A stretch of DNA of 64,000 nt. Source: JBGSUE01 sp041753515. GTDB lineage: Bacteria; Patescibacteriota; Microgenomatia; UBA10105; UBA927. Location: positions 1 through 64,000 of the forward strand of contig JBGSUE010000040.1 of NCBI GenBank assembly GCA_041753515.1, read 5' to 3'. Below, one piece after another: positions 49,012 through 56,899 of this stretch. Position 1 is the stretch's first letter. Each line of letters begins with the position of its first letter. A model generated the notes under the pieces. The model worked only from the letters and a program-made list of their open reading frames with translations, was not told the DNA's origin and did no database searches. The translations under genes were made by a program, and so were the position numbers.

Positions 49012-50085
49012 TCACTCAATAGACTTCACACGGGACAGTGCATGCATGATCCTGTTTCTGGCATTCGGAAGATAGGTGTTGTGCTTGAGCATATACCGCT
49101 CACGGATGAGCGCTTTGACCAGTGAGATCCGCAGATAATAGAGCCAAAAACGGAGGTCAAAATCTTCCGGCAGAGTTCTGATGCTTTTATATCCGGAAAG
49201 AAATACATCAAACCACACTTCATGTTCAAAACACCCGGATCCGTAGTATGCGATATCATATACCGGATCGCCTGCCAGGCAATCTTCCCAATCAATAATA
49301 GCTGCAACTTTTCCGCCATTCACAAATGTATTATGATTTGCCACGTCTCCATGTAAGATTGACGGCTCAAACGGGGCAATCCGTGAAAATTTCGAAAGCT
49401 GTGTTGCTATCTCCGTTGCCTCCTTTTGGGTGATAACCCCTACCAGACTGCAGGATTCGATGTGCGAAACCATATTGAGAATAAGGTACGACATCCATGT
49501 TTCATGAAGTCCGTGTGGTTTTCCGTCAATGATGCTTTGGATTGAAATAGGCCCGAAACGGGACGTCTTCATTTCATGAATACTGGCGATAAACGAACCC
49601 AATTGACCAAAAAGTGAAACGGGGATATCCGTATGGAGACTTCGGTCAAACAGCGTTTCTCCGGGCAGATCTTCAACAATCTGATAGTCAAACGGCACTA
49701 ACGACCGTGTTGTATCAATGTCAATGATGGTCACATGAGGAAGGGATTTTTTTTCAAGCTCCAGCATCATCCAATGCTCGGTATAAAACGATAATTCCCG
49801 GTAAAAATCTCCGGCAGCATTAATCCGTATAACGCGGCTGCCTTTATCGGTTTTTACCCTATAAACATAATGGAGAGTTCTGCGTGCAAGTTCGTCAATT
49901 TTTTCAATGTTTTCATTATGGCGGTCGGAAAAAATTTTCCGGATATCCGGTGTGTGGACATCAAGATGGGTATTTAAGATATCCACGGGATATACCCCGT
50001 CAACTTTCGTAAAAAAGAATGTTTTCTGATACGCGGTAAACCGGTCAACTTCGTTTTTATCGATTGCGGACGCAGATATGTCCAT
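49012..50085 (-). CDS. APH-like phosphotransferase (choline/aminoglycoside kinase fold)
   Basis: 357 aa from the ATG at 50085, one base after the upstream stop. Catalytic loop SILHGDVANHNTFVNGG (H246, D248, N252 or N253) and metal-binding AAIIDWEDCLAGDPVYDIAYYG (D266) are clear. The N-lobe holds VIRINAAGDFYRELSFYTEHWMMLEL with the likely ATP lysine/arginine and helix-C Glu. The hinge region is YQIVEDLPGETLF. Such kinases phosphorylate small alcohols, sugars or antibiotics. In this operon, between a sulfotransferase and an epimerase, a sugar-kinase role is more likely than resistance (inference). Confidence 0.85.
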   Translation of the reverse strand: MDISASAIDKNEVDRFTAYQKTFFFTKVDGVYPVDILNTHLDVHTPDIRKIFSDRHNENIEKIDELARRTLHYVYRVKTDKGSRVIRINAAGDFYRELSFYTEHWMMLELEKKSLPHVTIIDIDTTRSLVPFDYQIVEDLPGETLFDRSLHTDIPVSLFGQLGSFIASIHEMKTSRFGPISIQSIIDGKPHGLHETWMSYLILNMVSHIESCSLVGVITQKEATEIATQLSKFSRIAPFEPSILHGDVANHNTFVNGGKVAAIIDWEDCLAGDPVYDIAYYGSGCFEHEVWFDVFLSGYKSIRTLPEDFDLRFWLYYLRISLVKALIRERYMLKHNTYLPNARNRIMHALSRVKSIE

Positions 50086-50086
50086 A

Positions 50087-51034
50087 TCATATGTTATCGT
50101 ACCCCAAAACACGGTTAATTACCATGGACAGTGATTTTATTCGATTGTATTCACTTCTTGTCAGTTCTTTCACCGTTTGTATGTTTGCTTTTTCTGTCGG
50201 AATTTCAATTGTGCCCCACGGATACTGATGCTCCAGTCTTTTTCCGTTCCATGACGGATATGTCATGGTAGGGCTGTACGGAATACCCAATTTTTTACAC
50301 AGTTTTTTGAAAAATGCCTCTTTATCCTCCACCATATCCTCATACCGCACCACGAGCATATTCCTGGAATATGTATCGGCAAAAGAAAGTGCTGCCAGCT
50401 GAACCATACTCCATGTGCGTACATATCTGTCCAGTGAATACGGCACGGGGCGACGCTTAGTTTCTGCATACGCCGCATACGGATTGCGCACAATATGCAG
50501 CATAATTGCATCGGGAAAATCGGAAACCATTTTATCCGTATCAACAGCTATGATCGGACTGTATCCGACAAATATCTTTTCTTTACCGGTTTTTTTGTAT
50601 GTACTCCACGCTGCAAACGTTGAGCGGTAGTATGCTTCCACAAGATTTTTTCGGGTTCGGTCTTTCCCTTGCATCCAGGCGACAAATGCCTTTTTCCGGT
50701 CGGTATTCGTGCACCCCAGTTCAGACACATCCCGGAATTTAGAAACATGGCGCGTATTGACCATCACTTTAAATTCTTCGTCTATGATTGCATCATAATC
50801 ACTGTCCACGGTGCCTTCTATCCCGAATTCCGGCCAGCGGTATTTTTGCGGAAAACAGCTCGTCATCCAATCGGCAATTTTAAATGTTCCGGGTTGGGAT
50901 TCGTACGGATACACAAAAAGTTCCGGATGGGTGTCCAAATGCCGCTGAAGTGTGTTTCCACCGTTTTCGTACATGGCAGAAATCATGACAAAACTGAATT
51001 TTTTCGGACCGAAATCGTACGTCTTTGTGCTCAT
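50087..51034 (-). CDS. PAPS-dependent sulfotransferase (Sulfotransfer_3-like)
   Basis: 315 aa from the ATG at 51034, preceded by a strong Shine-Dalgarno GAAAGGAG with about 8 nt spacing. The 5'-phosphosulfate loop region is SFVMISAMYENGGNTLQRHLDTHPELFVYPYE. It has the position and shape of the usual G-x-x-R-S-G-T-T loop but not the exact residues. The 3'-phosphate loop is IMLHIVRNPYAAYAETKRR (Arg and a downstream Ser/Tyr). MLVVRYEDMVEDKEAFFKKLCKKLGI is a typical family block. It would transfer sulfate from PAPS to a sugar or peptide. PAPS synthesis genes are not in the window. Suggests a sulfated surface glycan. Confidence 0.82.
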   Translation of the reverse strand: MSTKTYDFGPKKFSFVMISAMYENGGNTLQRHLDTHPELFVYPYESQPGTFKIADWMTSCFPQKYRWPEFGIEGTVDSDYDAIIDEEFKVMVNTRHVSKFRDVSELGCTNTDRKKAFVAWMQGKDRTRKNLVEAYYRSTFAAWSTYKKTGKEKIFVGYSPIIAVDTDKMVSDFPDAIMLHIVRNPYAAYAETKRRPVPYSLDRYVRTWSMVQLAALSFADTYSRNMLVVRYEDMVEDKEAFFKKLCKKLGIPYSPTMTYPSWNGKRLEHQYPWGTIEIPTEKANIQTVKELTRSEYNRIKSLSMVINRVLGYDNI

Positions 51035-51041
51035 TGCCCAT

Positions 51042-51050
51042 ACTCCTTTC
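51042..51050 (-). promoter_or_regulatory. Strong Shine-Dalgarno site of sulfotransferase gene
   Basis: GAAAGGAGT, 7 nt before the ATG at 51034. It shows that internal operon genes can use ribosome-binding sites. Confidence 0.75.
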
Positions 51051-51074
51051 AATTTTTATATTTCGATAATAGTA

Positions 51075-51815
51075 TCACAGACGTTTCACAGCTCTCAAGG
51101 CCAAAAACAGAGGAATTTCCTTTCGTGCCCTGTTTTCCATATTTCCGTCTTTTCCCACGCTCTCCTTATCTGATGTCCATTCGTGAAATGCATCAACAAA
51201 AAGCCCTGCGTCCCTGAGCATCGAAAAATAATCTGACAGTGGCCGATGAAATGTCCATGTGACAGGCGATTGTTTTTTACCGGGATGCATGGAGATGGGA
51301 ATGGACAGCGGACTCATATACCGGAAAATTTTTCTGTACTGGAGTTTATTTGCATCATCTATTCCCCATCCGCTCTGGCGCGGAATCCTGAAACACGGAT
51401 GATTCATGACAATGACAAAAGACCCGCCGGGTTTTAACAACTTCGCGGCATTCCCGATCACTTTTTCCGGGTCTTCGATATTCTGAAGAGCCAGTATAAT
51501 TGCGGCATGGGAATATATTCCATCCGGCAAAGAACCTGTGACATCATATACTTGATATGTATGCGCGCGATCTTTCTGGCGGGCAATACGGATGAGATCG
51601 GGCGCGATATCATATCCTGTATAGGAAACACCTTTGGGTATCCCTCTTCCGAGAATTCCCTCTCCGCAGCCCAAATCCAATAAAGAATCACCAGATTTCA
51701 AATTTAGTAATTTCAGAACACCGGAAAGTATGACATGCTCATGAAAATACTGCCCCTTTTTCCCCATACTCTCCCCATACCACGTACTCACCTTATTCCA
51801 TGATGTTTGTTTCAT
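51075..51815 (-). CDS. SAM-dependent class I methyltransferase
   Basis: 246 aa from the ATG at 51815, whose ATGA overlaps the stop of the GT2 gene upstream. SLLDLGCGEGILGRGIP is motif I, YTGYDIAPDLIRIAR motif II, and HAAIILALQNIEDPEKVIGNAAKLLKPGGSFVIVMNHPCFRIPRQSGWG motifs IV-V. This pattern is Methyltransf_11/25-like. The C-terminal FHRPLSDYFSMLRDAGLFVDAFHEW is common in small-molecule O- or N-methyltransferases. Likely methylates a sugar or lipid intermediate in the same operon. Confidence 0.9.
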   Translation of the reverse strand: MKQTSWNKVSTWYGESMGKKGQYFHEHVILSGVLKLLNLKSGDSLLDLGCGEGILGRGIPKGVSYTGYDIAPDLIRIARQKDRAHTYQVYDVTGSLPDGIYSHAAIILALQNIEDPEKVIGNAAKLLKPGGSFVIVMNHPCFRIPRQSGWGIDDANKLQYRKIFRYMSPLSIPISMHPGKKQSPVTWTFHRPLSDYFSMLRDAGLFVDAFHEWTSDKESVGKDGNMENRARKEIPLFLALRAVKRL

Positions 51816-52483
51816 ATGTGTAATCGAAATACTATCATCCACCTCACCATTTCCCAGACGGTTTTGAGGCGGGTTGTGGATGATCCGGTATCGCGAATCA
51901 GCGATGGAGCCGGAATTTCATACCATGTCAGTCCCCTCTTTTTCAAGGCAAGAAGAAGCTCAAGATCGACAGCAATATTGTTGGCCGTCAGCGGTATGGA
52001 CTTCAGCAGTTTTGTTTCCAGAAGTTTGGGTGTTGCGTTCACGTCTTGTGTATCAATTCCAAACAGTATTCTTGCGAGAATATTATATATCCGGGAATTC
52101 AGGAGTCTCGTCCCGTTTTCGCGTGTTGTGCGCCAAATTTTTACCAATGCTGCATGTTTTCTGATTTCATACAATTTTTCGATATATTCAGGATCAATCT
52201 GACCATCAGACACCATGTAGCACGTATACATTCCACCCGCTTTTTGGATGCCTTTCCTCACCGCATTCCCCCATCCGATCTGTGATTGCATAACTACAAG
52301 TTCTTTAATTTTTTTTTGCAGACTTTTCAAAACAGACAAAGTAATATCAGTTGATCCGTTTTCCATACAGATAATTTCATACGAAATTTTCAGTTTTTTG
52401 AGAACCGCAATAATTGTTTTCAGATTTTTTTCTATCCCTGCCGACTCATTATGGACGGGAAGGATGACGGTTAAATCCACCAT
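51812..52483 (-). CDS. GT2 glycosyltransferase (DPM1-like), first gene of sulfotransferase operon
   Basis: 223 aa. LTVILPVHNESAGIEKN, IICMENGSTDIT (Glu-Asn in place of the usual Asp-Asp), IGWGNAVRKGIQKA, YMVSDGQIDPE (DxD-equivalent SDGQ) and QDVNATPKLLETKLL with VDLELLLALKKRGL. This is the DPM1-like pattern. Two positions (M-E-N-G instead of V-D-D-G, and S-D-G-Q) differ from the other GT2s in the window, so donor preference may differ. TATAGT ends 7 nt before the ATG, and the promoter sits beside that of the divergent 52564 gene. It begins an operon of seven genes. Confidence 0.88.
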   Translation of the reverse strand: MVDLTVILPVHNESAGIEKNLKTIIAVLKKLKISYEIICMENGSTDITLSVLKSLQKKIKELVVMQSQIGWGNAVRKGIQKAGGMYTCYMVSDGQIDPEYIEKLYEIRKHAALVKIWRTTRENGTRLLNSRIYNILARILFGIDTQDVNATPKLLETKLLKSIPLTANNIAVDLELLLALKKRGLTWYEIPAPSLIRDTGSSTTRLKTVWEMVRWMIVFRLHI

Positions 52484-52528
52484 GGAACATACTATAGCAA
52501 AAATAACTCCAGAAACCTATCTTGTATC

Positions 52529-52557
52529 TTGATTTAAATATAACTATAGGATAAAAT
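52529..52557 (+). promoter_or_regulatory. Leaderless promoter of the 52564 gene
   Basis: TTGATT (52529-52534), 17-nt spacer, TAAAAT (52552-52557), then 6 nt to the ATG at 52564. Confidence 0.65.
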
Positions 52558-52563
52558 CCTCCC

Positions 52564-53925
52564 ATGACAATTGAAAAAGAACACGGATCTGTGGAATTTA
52601 TGAATCTGCCTCACACAGTTGAATCCTGGATTATGCATCCGCCTGCTGGCGGATCACTGGGAATTGAAACATTTACAATAGAAACCCCAATTCGACCGGT
52701 TGAAATCACCATAAAACAGGCAGTCAAAGCCGAGCAGGTTGGAAATCCTCTCAAAGCCGGGTGCGGCGACGTTGCAGCAGTATTTCACACATCTTACCCG
52801 CTTGCTTATCCCTCGACACCAGATAATTGTGCCCATATTACCGGTATCGTATGCAGGGATTTTCTGTCCCACGCGCCATCTGATTTACCATTCTGGGAGA
52901 AAATGAAATCCGATCCTAAAATTTTGGATCATGCCGAAAGTAATGGTGTACCTATACTGAAAACTGACAGCATCGACTCCTGGACCGCTGGAAAATTGAG
53001 AACACCCAATGATTACGGTCAACTATTGATGAGTTCTCTACCATTTGACCATATGATCAATGTGGCACGCAATCCCAGATATTTCCCTTATCTACATAAA
53101 CTTGTTGAATTGGAATCGATACGTTATCAGGGCGGTGATATATCTCTGCGCACCTGCATCGACATGACTAAGAGAGTGGAACGTGTTGATGATATTGTGC
53201 TTGACCCAATTGATAAAGTTATAACGCATGCAGTAAATACTCTTAAACATGTACCGTCTGTTGGATTTGGCGGTGACATCCAAACTCTAGCCTTTATCAT
53301 CCAGATGCCTGGCAACCAGGGCGCTATACTCGCACTTCTGCGAAGCAACGCAGACGAGGTGACACGGATTAAACCGGCATCAGATCTACCTTGGCTTCTT
53401 TTTGCTGACAATACAAATTTTCTCATGGAAGATCAGCGTATAAATTCCGAACATCGTCCCGAACATACGGATTTCAACTACAAGGCAGCAGGGTATTGGA
53501 TGACAGGAGCCGGTGGCTGGAGACGGCGACGAATGATTCCTTCCGTAGCCAATAAAGGATTGCCTCGCTATACATTGTCCATTTTTTCGATCCCTGCTGA
53601 TTCAGACATGCAAATCGAAACGGTTACCGACGGTATGATATTTTCCCCCTTTGAATTAAACCGTTCTTATGGACAACTTGAAGATCAAAAAAGTCTTTTT
53701 CATATTCTTCATCGATACCTTCAATCAGGCAATCGCGAGTCATATCAGCGACAAATTACATTACTGCAAAGAATAAAACCTGAGGGTTGGATTATCAGGA
53801 ATCCTGATGTTATGAATCTCTCGACATTAGTCAAAGCTGAAGAATATATTAGTTTTCTGCAGATAAAAAAGGATCTGGAACAGCCGTTTGATGATGCGAC
53901 ATTTATCGGCGCAAAAGTAGTATAA
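52564..53925 (+). CDS. Unrecognised 453-aa soluble protein
   Basis: No family recognised. No signal peptide or membrane helix is seen. The N-terminal region (about 15-130) contains GGSLGIETFTIETPIRPVEITIK and GCGDVAAVFHTSYPLAYPSTPDNC, with two Cys in the first 90 residues. A central part has DISLRTCIDMTKRVERVDDIVLDPIDKVITHAVNTL. GAILALLRSNADEVTRIKPASDLPWLLFADNTNFLMED and AAGYWMTGAGGWRRRRMIPS follow, with a marked GGWRRRR patch. It is a single-gene transcription unit with a leaderless promoter, between two minus-strand glycan operons. It could be an enzyme, but no catalytic motif is certain. The 3' end overlaps the YfhO-like gene by 23 bp. Confidence 0.7.
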   Translation: MTIEKEHGSVEFMNLPHTVESWIMHPPAGGSLGIETFTIETPIRPVEITIKQAVKAEQVGNPLKAGCGDVAAVFHTSYPLAYPSTPDNCAHITGIVCRDFLSHAPSDLPFWEKMKSDPKILDHAESNGVPILKTDSIDSWTAGKLRTPNDYGQLLMSSLPFDHMINVARNPRYFPYLHKLVELESIRYQGGDISLRTCIDMTKRVERVDDIVLDPIDKVITHAVNTLKHVPSVGFGGDIQTLAFIIQMPGNQGAILALLRSNADEVTRIKPASDLPWLLFADNTNFLMEDQRINSEHRPEHTDFNYKAAGYWMTGAGGWRRRRMIPSVANKGLPRYTLSIFSIPADSDMQIETVTDGMIFSPFELNRSYGQLEDQKSLFHILHRYLQSGNRESYQRQITLLQRIKPEGWIIRNPDVMNLSTLVKAEEYISFLQIKKDLEQPFDDATFIGAKVV

Positions 53926-55927
53926 GGCAGCAAACAGTAACCAAGGATATTGCTAAACCCGTCAAAAACGATTCAGGTACAAATGTAAATTCTACCACAT
54001 GTTCACCCCCGGGAACTTCTACTGCACGGAAGGCAAGATTGTTTGTGATGACTGGTACCCGTTTGCCGTCGATGTACGCCCGCCAACCCGGATACATGAC
54101 TTCACTTGTGGCAAGATAGGCGTTGCATGGAGAGTTGAGCGTTAAGCGTACAGAGTTAAGCGTTATGCGATCTTGGATAATTTTCGAAGTACTAACGTCT
54201 TCACAATCATTTGAAGTTTTATCCGTAACAAGAAGTGTTGTCTGCGGATCATACTTCCGTGACCGGATTGCGGCGGCGACTTCTTGCCTGTCTGAAAAAG
54301 TTTTCGCCTCCCCCGCAATATAAAACCGCGGTAGGACAGCCGAATTCTCATACAGACGTAGTCCGTAAGTGTCACTTGTATAAAGGAGTTTATACTGACT
54401 ATTGCCTATTAACGTATCATACGCAAACGGAACAAGAACATACTGGACGTTAAGAAAATTTACATATGGAGATGTCATGTCCACATATGGAATTTGGACG
54501 TTGTGCGATAAAATACTCGACGTTTCACTTCCGTTTGACGCATCAATAAAATCATAATAATTTGAAAGCATCGACGGATCGTACCCAGTTGCCGACTCAA
54601 CTCCATACACTATGCCAGCATCAAAATCGAATGCATTACGCTCTTGAATCCAGTTTGCATAATTCGGGAGTATCCGTCCGTTTTTTAAAGATCGTATTGT
54701 TGAATCATATGTCAACTCCGGCAAAGGTTTGATTTCAATCAGATGTTTTGCAGGGATATACAGTTCTATAAACAAAATACAGACAAACAGACCACGCAGC
54801 CAACTTTTCCGCACAAGCGAAAATCCTGTTCCTGCAAGACACGATACCGCAAAAACGGACAATACCATGTGACGCGCCGGAAAACGGATATGCCTATATA
54901 ACGGCATCAGTTCGTATAGTATTTTATTTCCGTCTACTGGGCTGTTTGGTCCAAATGAAATCCAAAGTGCAAACAATGCGATGAGTGCAAATCCGATAGT
55001 ACGCTTTTTTATTAATGCATACACGGCCAAAAACAGTGCTGTAACACTGAAAAAGAAAGCTTGTTCATGATAGTTTGGCGGAGGCCCTACAAATGTTGTT
55101 TGATCTCCTAAGATAAACGGACTAAACAATTGTTGAAGCGATGAGGGGACAAGCGATCCCACGCTCACCCACTCATACGGAAAATCGGTACTGCGCACAC
55201 TTTTTCCCATAAATTCCGCCTGCGGCAACAACTGGAATGCGGACAGCAATAGCGCAAGACACAAAGATATCGACATAACGACAAAAGATTTCACTGATTT
55301 TTGCAGAAGCATGAGAATACCGACGGCTTCGAGTGTAAACATAGCGACAGTCTGATATCCTGCAAGAATCTGAAAAGCAAGAGATACTGCTGCCAGAAGA
55401 ATATGTTTCCGTGTCGGTGTACGAAACAGTAACATGAAACTACCAATGACAAACGGTATAAGCGCGCTTGCCGCCACTGTATCTGCGTGTCCGGCCCAAG
55501 TGCGGGCCAGAAAATACTGGGACAATCCGAACGCCAGTGATGCACCGATTGCACTTACCGTATCAAGCCGGAGGACTTTTTTTGAAAACCAGTACATTGC
55601 CCAGAGGGCGATAAATATATGTATCGCAAACGTCCAACCGTATGCCGCATTGAACGGCATGAAAAAAAATTTCCAGTTGACCGGATAAAAAGCGGCAACA
55701 GACGGATTTGCGGCATACGGCATGCCGGAAAATACATACGGATTCCACCACGGGAATTGTCCGGATAGAATGCTGCCCACAAAATACCTGCGGAAAAAAC
55801 CGTAGGAGCGCCACATGTCATCGGCAAACAGTGCATACCCGTCGGGGGGGAATAAAACCTGACCAAATAAAAACAGAACAACCGAGACAAACAGAAGAAA
55901 AATAATTATAGATTCTTTTATCCACAT
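53903..55927 (-). CDS. YfhO-like GT-C membrane protein
   Basis: 674 aa with about twelve membrane helices. The first outer loop FADDMWRSYGFFRRYFVGSILSGQFPWWNPYVFSGMPYAANPSVAAFYPVNW is the signature of the YfhO family (Asp-Asp followed by WNPYxFSGxP). Large C-terminal outer domain with YEDSATGYDPSMLSN-like and YLATSEVMYPGWRAYIDGKRVPVITNNLAFRAVEVPGGEHVVEFTF blocks, also YfhO-typical. YfhO-type proteins are GT-C enzymes that add sugars to teichoic or lipoteichoic acid or other polymers. A segment reading ITLNSVRLTLNSPC is encoded by a GTTAAGC heptamer repeat. A REP-like repeat lies just upstream. Confidence 0.88.
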   Translation of the reverse strand: MWIKESIIIFLLFVSVVLFLFGQVLFPPDGYALFADDMWRSYGFFRRYFVGSILSGQFPWWNPYVFSGMPYAANPSVAAFYPVNWKFFFMPFNAAYGWTFAIHIFIALWAMYWFSKKVLRLDTVSAIGASLAFGLSQYFLARTWAGHADTVAASALIPFVIGSFMLLFRTPTRKHILLAAVSLAFQILAGYQTVAMFTLEAVGILMLLQKSVKSFVVMSISLCLALLLSAFQLLPQAEFMGKSVRSTDFPYEWVSVGSLVPSSLQQLFSPFILGDQTTFVGPPPNYHEQAFFFSVTALFLAVYALIKKRTIGFALIALFALWISFGPNSPVDGNKILYELMPLYRHIRFPARHMVLSVFAVSCLAGTGFSLVRKSWLRGLFVCILFIELYIPAKHLIEIKPLPELTYDSTIRSLKNGRILPNYANWIQERNAFDFDAGIVYGVESATGYDPSMLSNYYDFIDASNGSETSSILSHNVQIPYVDMTSPYVNFLNVQYVLVPFAYDTLIGNSQYKLLYTSDTYGLRLYENSAVLPRFYIAGEAKTFSDRQEVAAAIRSRKYDPQTTLLVTDKTSNDCEDVSTSKIIQDRITLNSVRLTLNSPCNAYLATSEVMYPGWRAYIDGKRVPVITNNLAFRAVEVPGGEHVVEFTFVPESFLTGLAISLVTVCCLILLLRR
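54135..54169. repeat. Heptamer tandem repeat inside the YfhO-like gene
   Basis: GTTGAGC, GTTAAGC, GTACAGA, GTTAAGC, GTTATGC on the plus strand. It encodes ITLNSVRLTLNS in frame within the outer domain. Confidence 0.78.
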
Positions 55928-55934
55928 TTACATA

Positions 55935-56020
55935 TGTGACATCGCGAGCCAAGCTCAGCTTGGCGTGGCGATCCCGTTTAAATTACGGGATTGCTTCGTC
56001 GATGACTTCTCGCAATGACA
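55935..56020. repeat. REP-like repeat, GCGAG type
   Basis: Starts GACATCGCGAGCCAAGC and ends CGCAATGACA. It shares an exact 35-nt block with the copy at 38871. Confidence 0.82.
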
Positions 56021-56033
56021 GTAAAAATCTTAT

Positions 56034-56894
56034 TCATTTTTTCCGGGCTACTACTGCGATATTATCATACATCGGCAGGTAAACAGGAACACTTTCAACT
56101 CCCAACTTCTTAATGAGACGATTCAAAAATCCCAATCCCGGCCAGTCTGCACTCGTTGCCGCAAGGTGAAATATATAGGCAAGTGAAAGCCATTTCCCTA
56201 TCCGATACCAGGTAACCGGCATAAATCCCGATCGCGACAGCACTGTACGGATTCCTACTTTGTTAAAACAATGTATATGCTGTGGAGGCGTAAAAAATGT
56301 CCAGTGTTCCCTCAATATTTTTGCAGCAACACTATTTGTGTCACCGGTTGCTACCAGTAGTATTCCGTCTTTTTTCAGCCACGAATAGACTTTTTTCAGA
56401 TTACCTACCGGATCCTCAAGATGTTCGAATACGTCAAGCATGGTAATGACGTCAAATGACTCTTTGGGATATGTGACGGAAGTAATCGTCCCGACCTGAA
56501 TATGACTGTTTAAAAACTTCGGCGCCCGTGATACCGCAAAGTCGGAAGGATCAAACCCATATACATCAAAACCTTTCTCACTCATCAGTTCCATAAAAAA
56601 TCCCATCGCACACCCGATATCCAGAAGTTTCCCTTTCTTTTTGTACTGCGCAATTACTTTCGTATGATGGTTCCAGTTCCGGGTGATAAACCGCTTATCC
56701 TCTTCATACTGGGCATACGCTCCGCATTCCTCCTCACCGCGGAAATACCCTTTGCGGTAAAATTTACGGACAAACGGTTCGTAGGACTGCTTCAGGTTCG
56801 TGGACACCAAATGGCAGCTGGGGCACCGGTACATATCCCACCCGCGTTTGGTAAACATAAGGGACATTTTTGAAGAACACAGGTAACACTTCAT
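56034..56894 (-). CDS. SAM-dependent methyltransferase with N-terminal zinc-ribbon
   Basis: 286 aa from the ATG at 56894; the longer open frame upstream is not real because it runs through the previous gene. N-terminal CxxC pairs MKCYLCSSKM and YRCPSCHLVS form a zinc ribbon, a common start for methyltransferases in surface-sugar clusters. LLDIGCAMGFFMELMSEKGFDVYGFDPSDFA is motif I-II, and FDVITMLDVFEHLEDPVGNLKKVYSWLKKDGILLVATGD is motif IV-V. HIHCFNKVGIRTVLSRSGF is also typical. A TATACT box lies 9 nt before the ATG, within the end of the upstream gene. Probable sugar or lipid-sugar methyltransferase. Confidence 0.92.
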   Translation of the reverse strand: MKCYLCSSKMSLMFTKRGWDMYRCPSCHLVSTNLKQSYEPFVRKFYRKGYFRGEEECGAYAQYEEDKRFITRNWNHHTKVIAQYKKKGKLLDIGCAMGFFMELMSEKGFDVYGFDPSDFAVSRAPKFLNSHIQVGTITSVTYPKESFDVITMLDVFEHLEDPVGNLKKVYSWLKKDGILLVATGDTNSVAAKILREHWTFFTPPQHIHCFNKVGIRTVLSRSGFMPVTWYRIGKWLSLAYIFHLAATSADWPGLGFLNRLIKKLGVESVPVYLPMYDNIAVVARKK

Positions 56895-56899
56895 AATTT

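Noticed and set aside
49012..50085. Antibiotic-resistance phosphotransferase
   Set aside because: It has the APH fold, but the operon context is sugar and glycan metabolism and no resistance-specific motif is visible.
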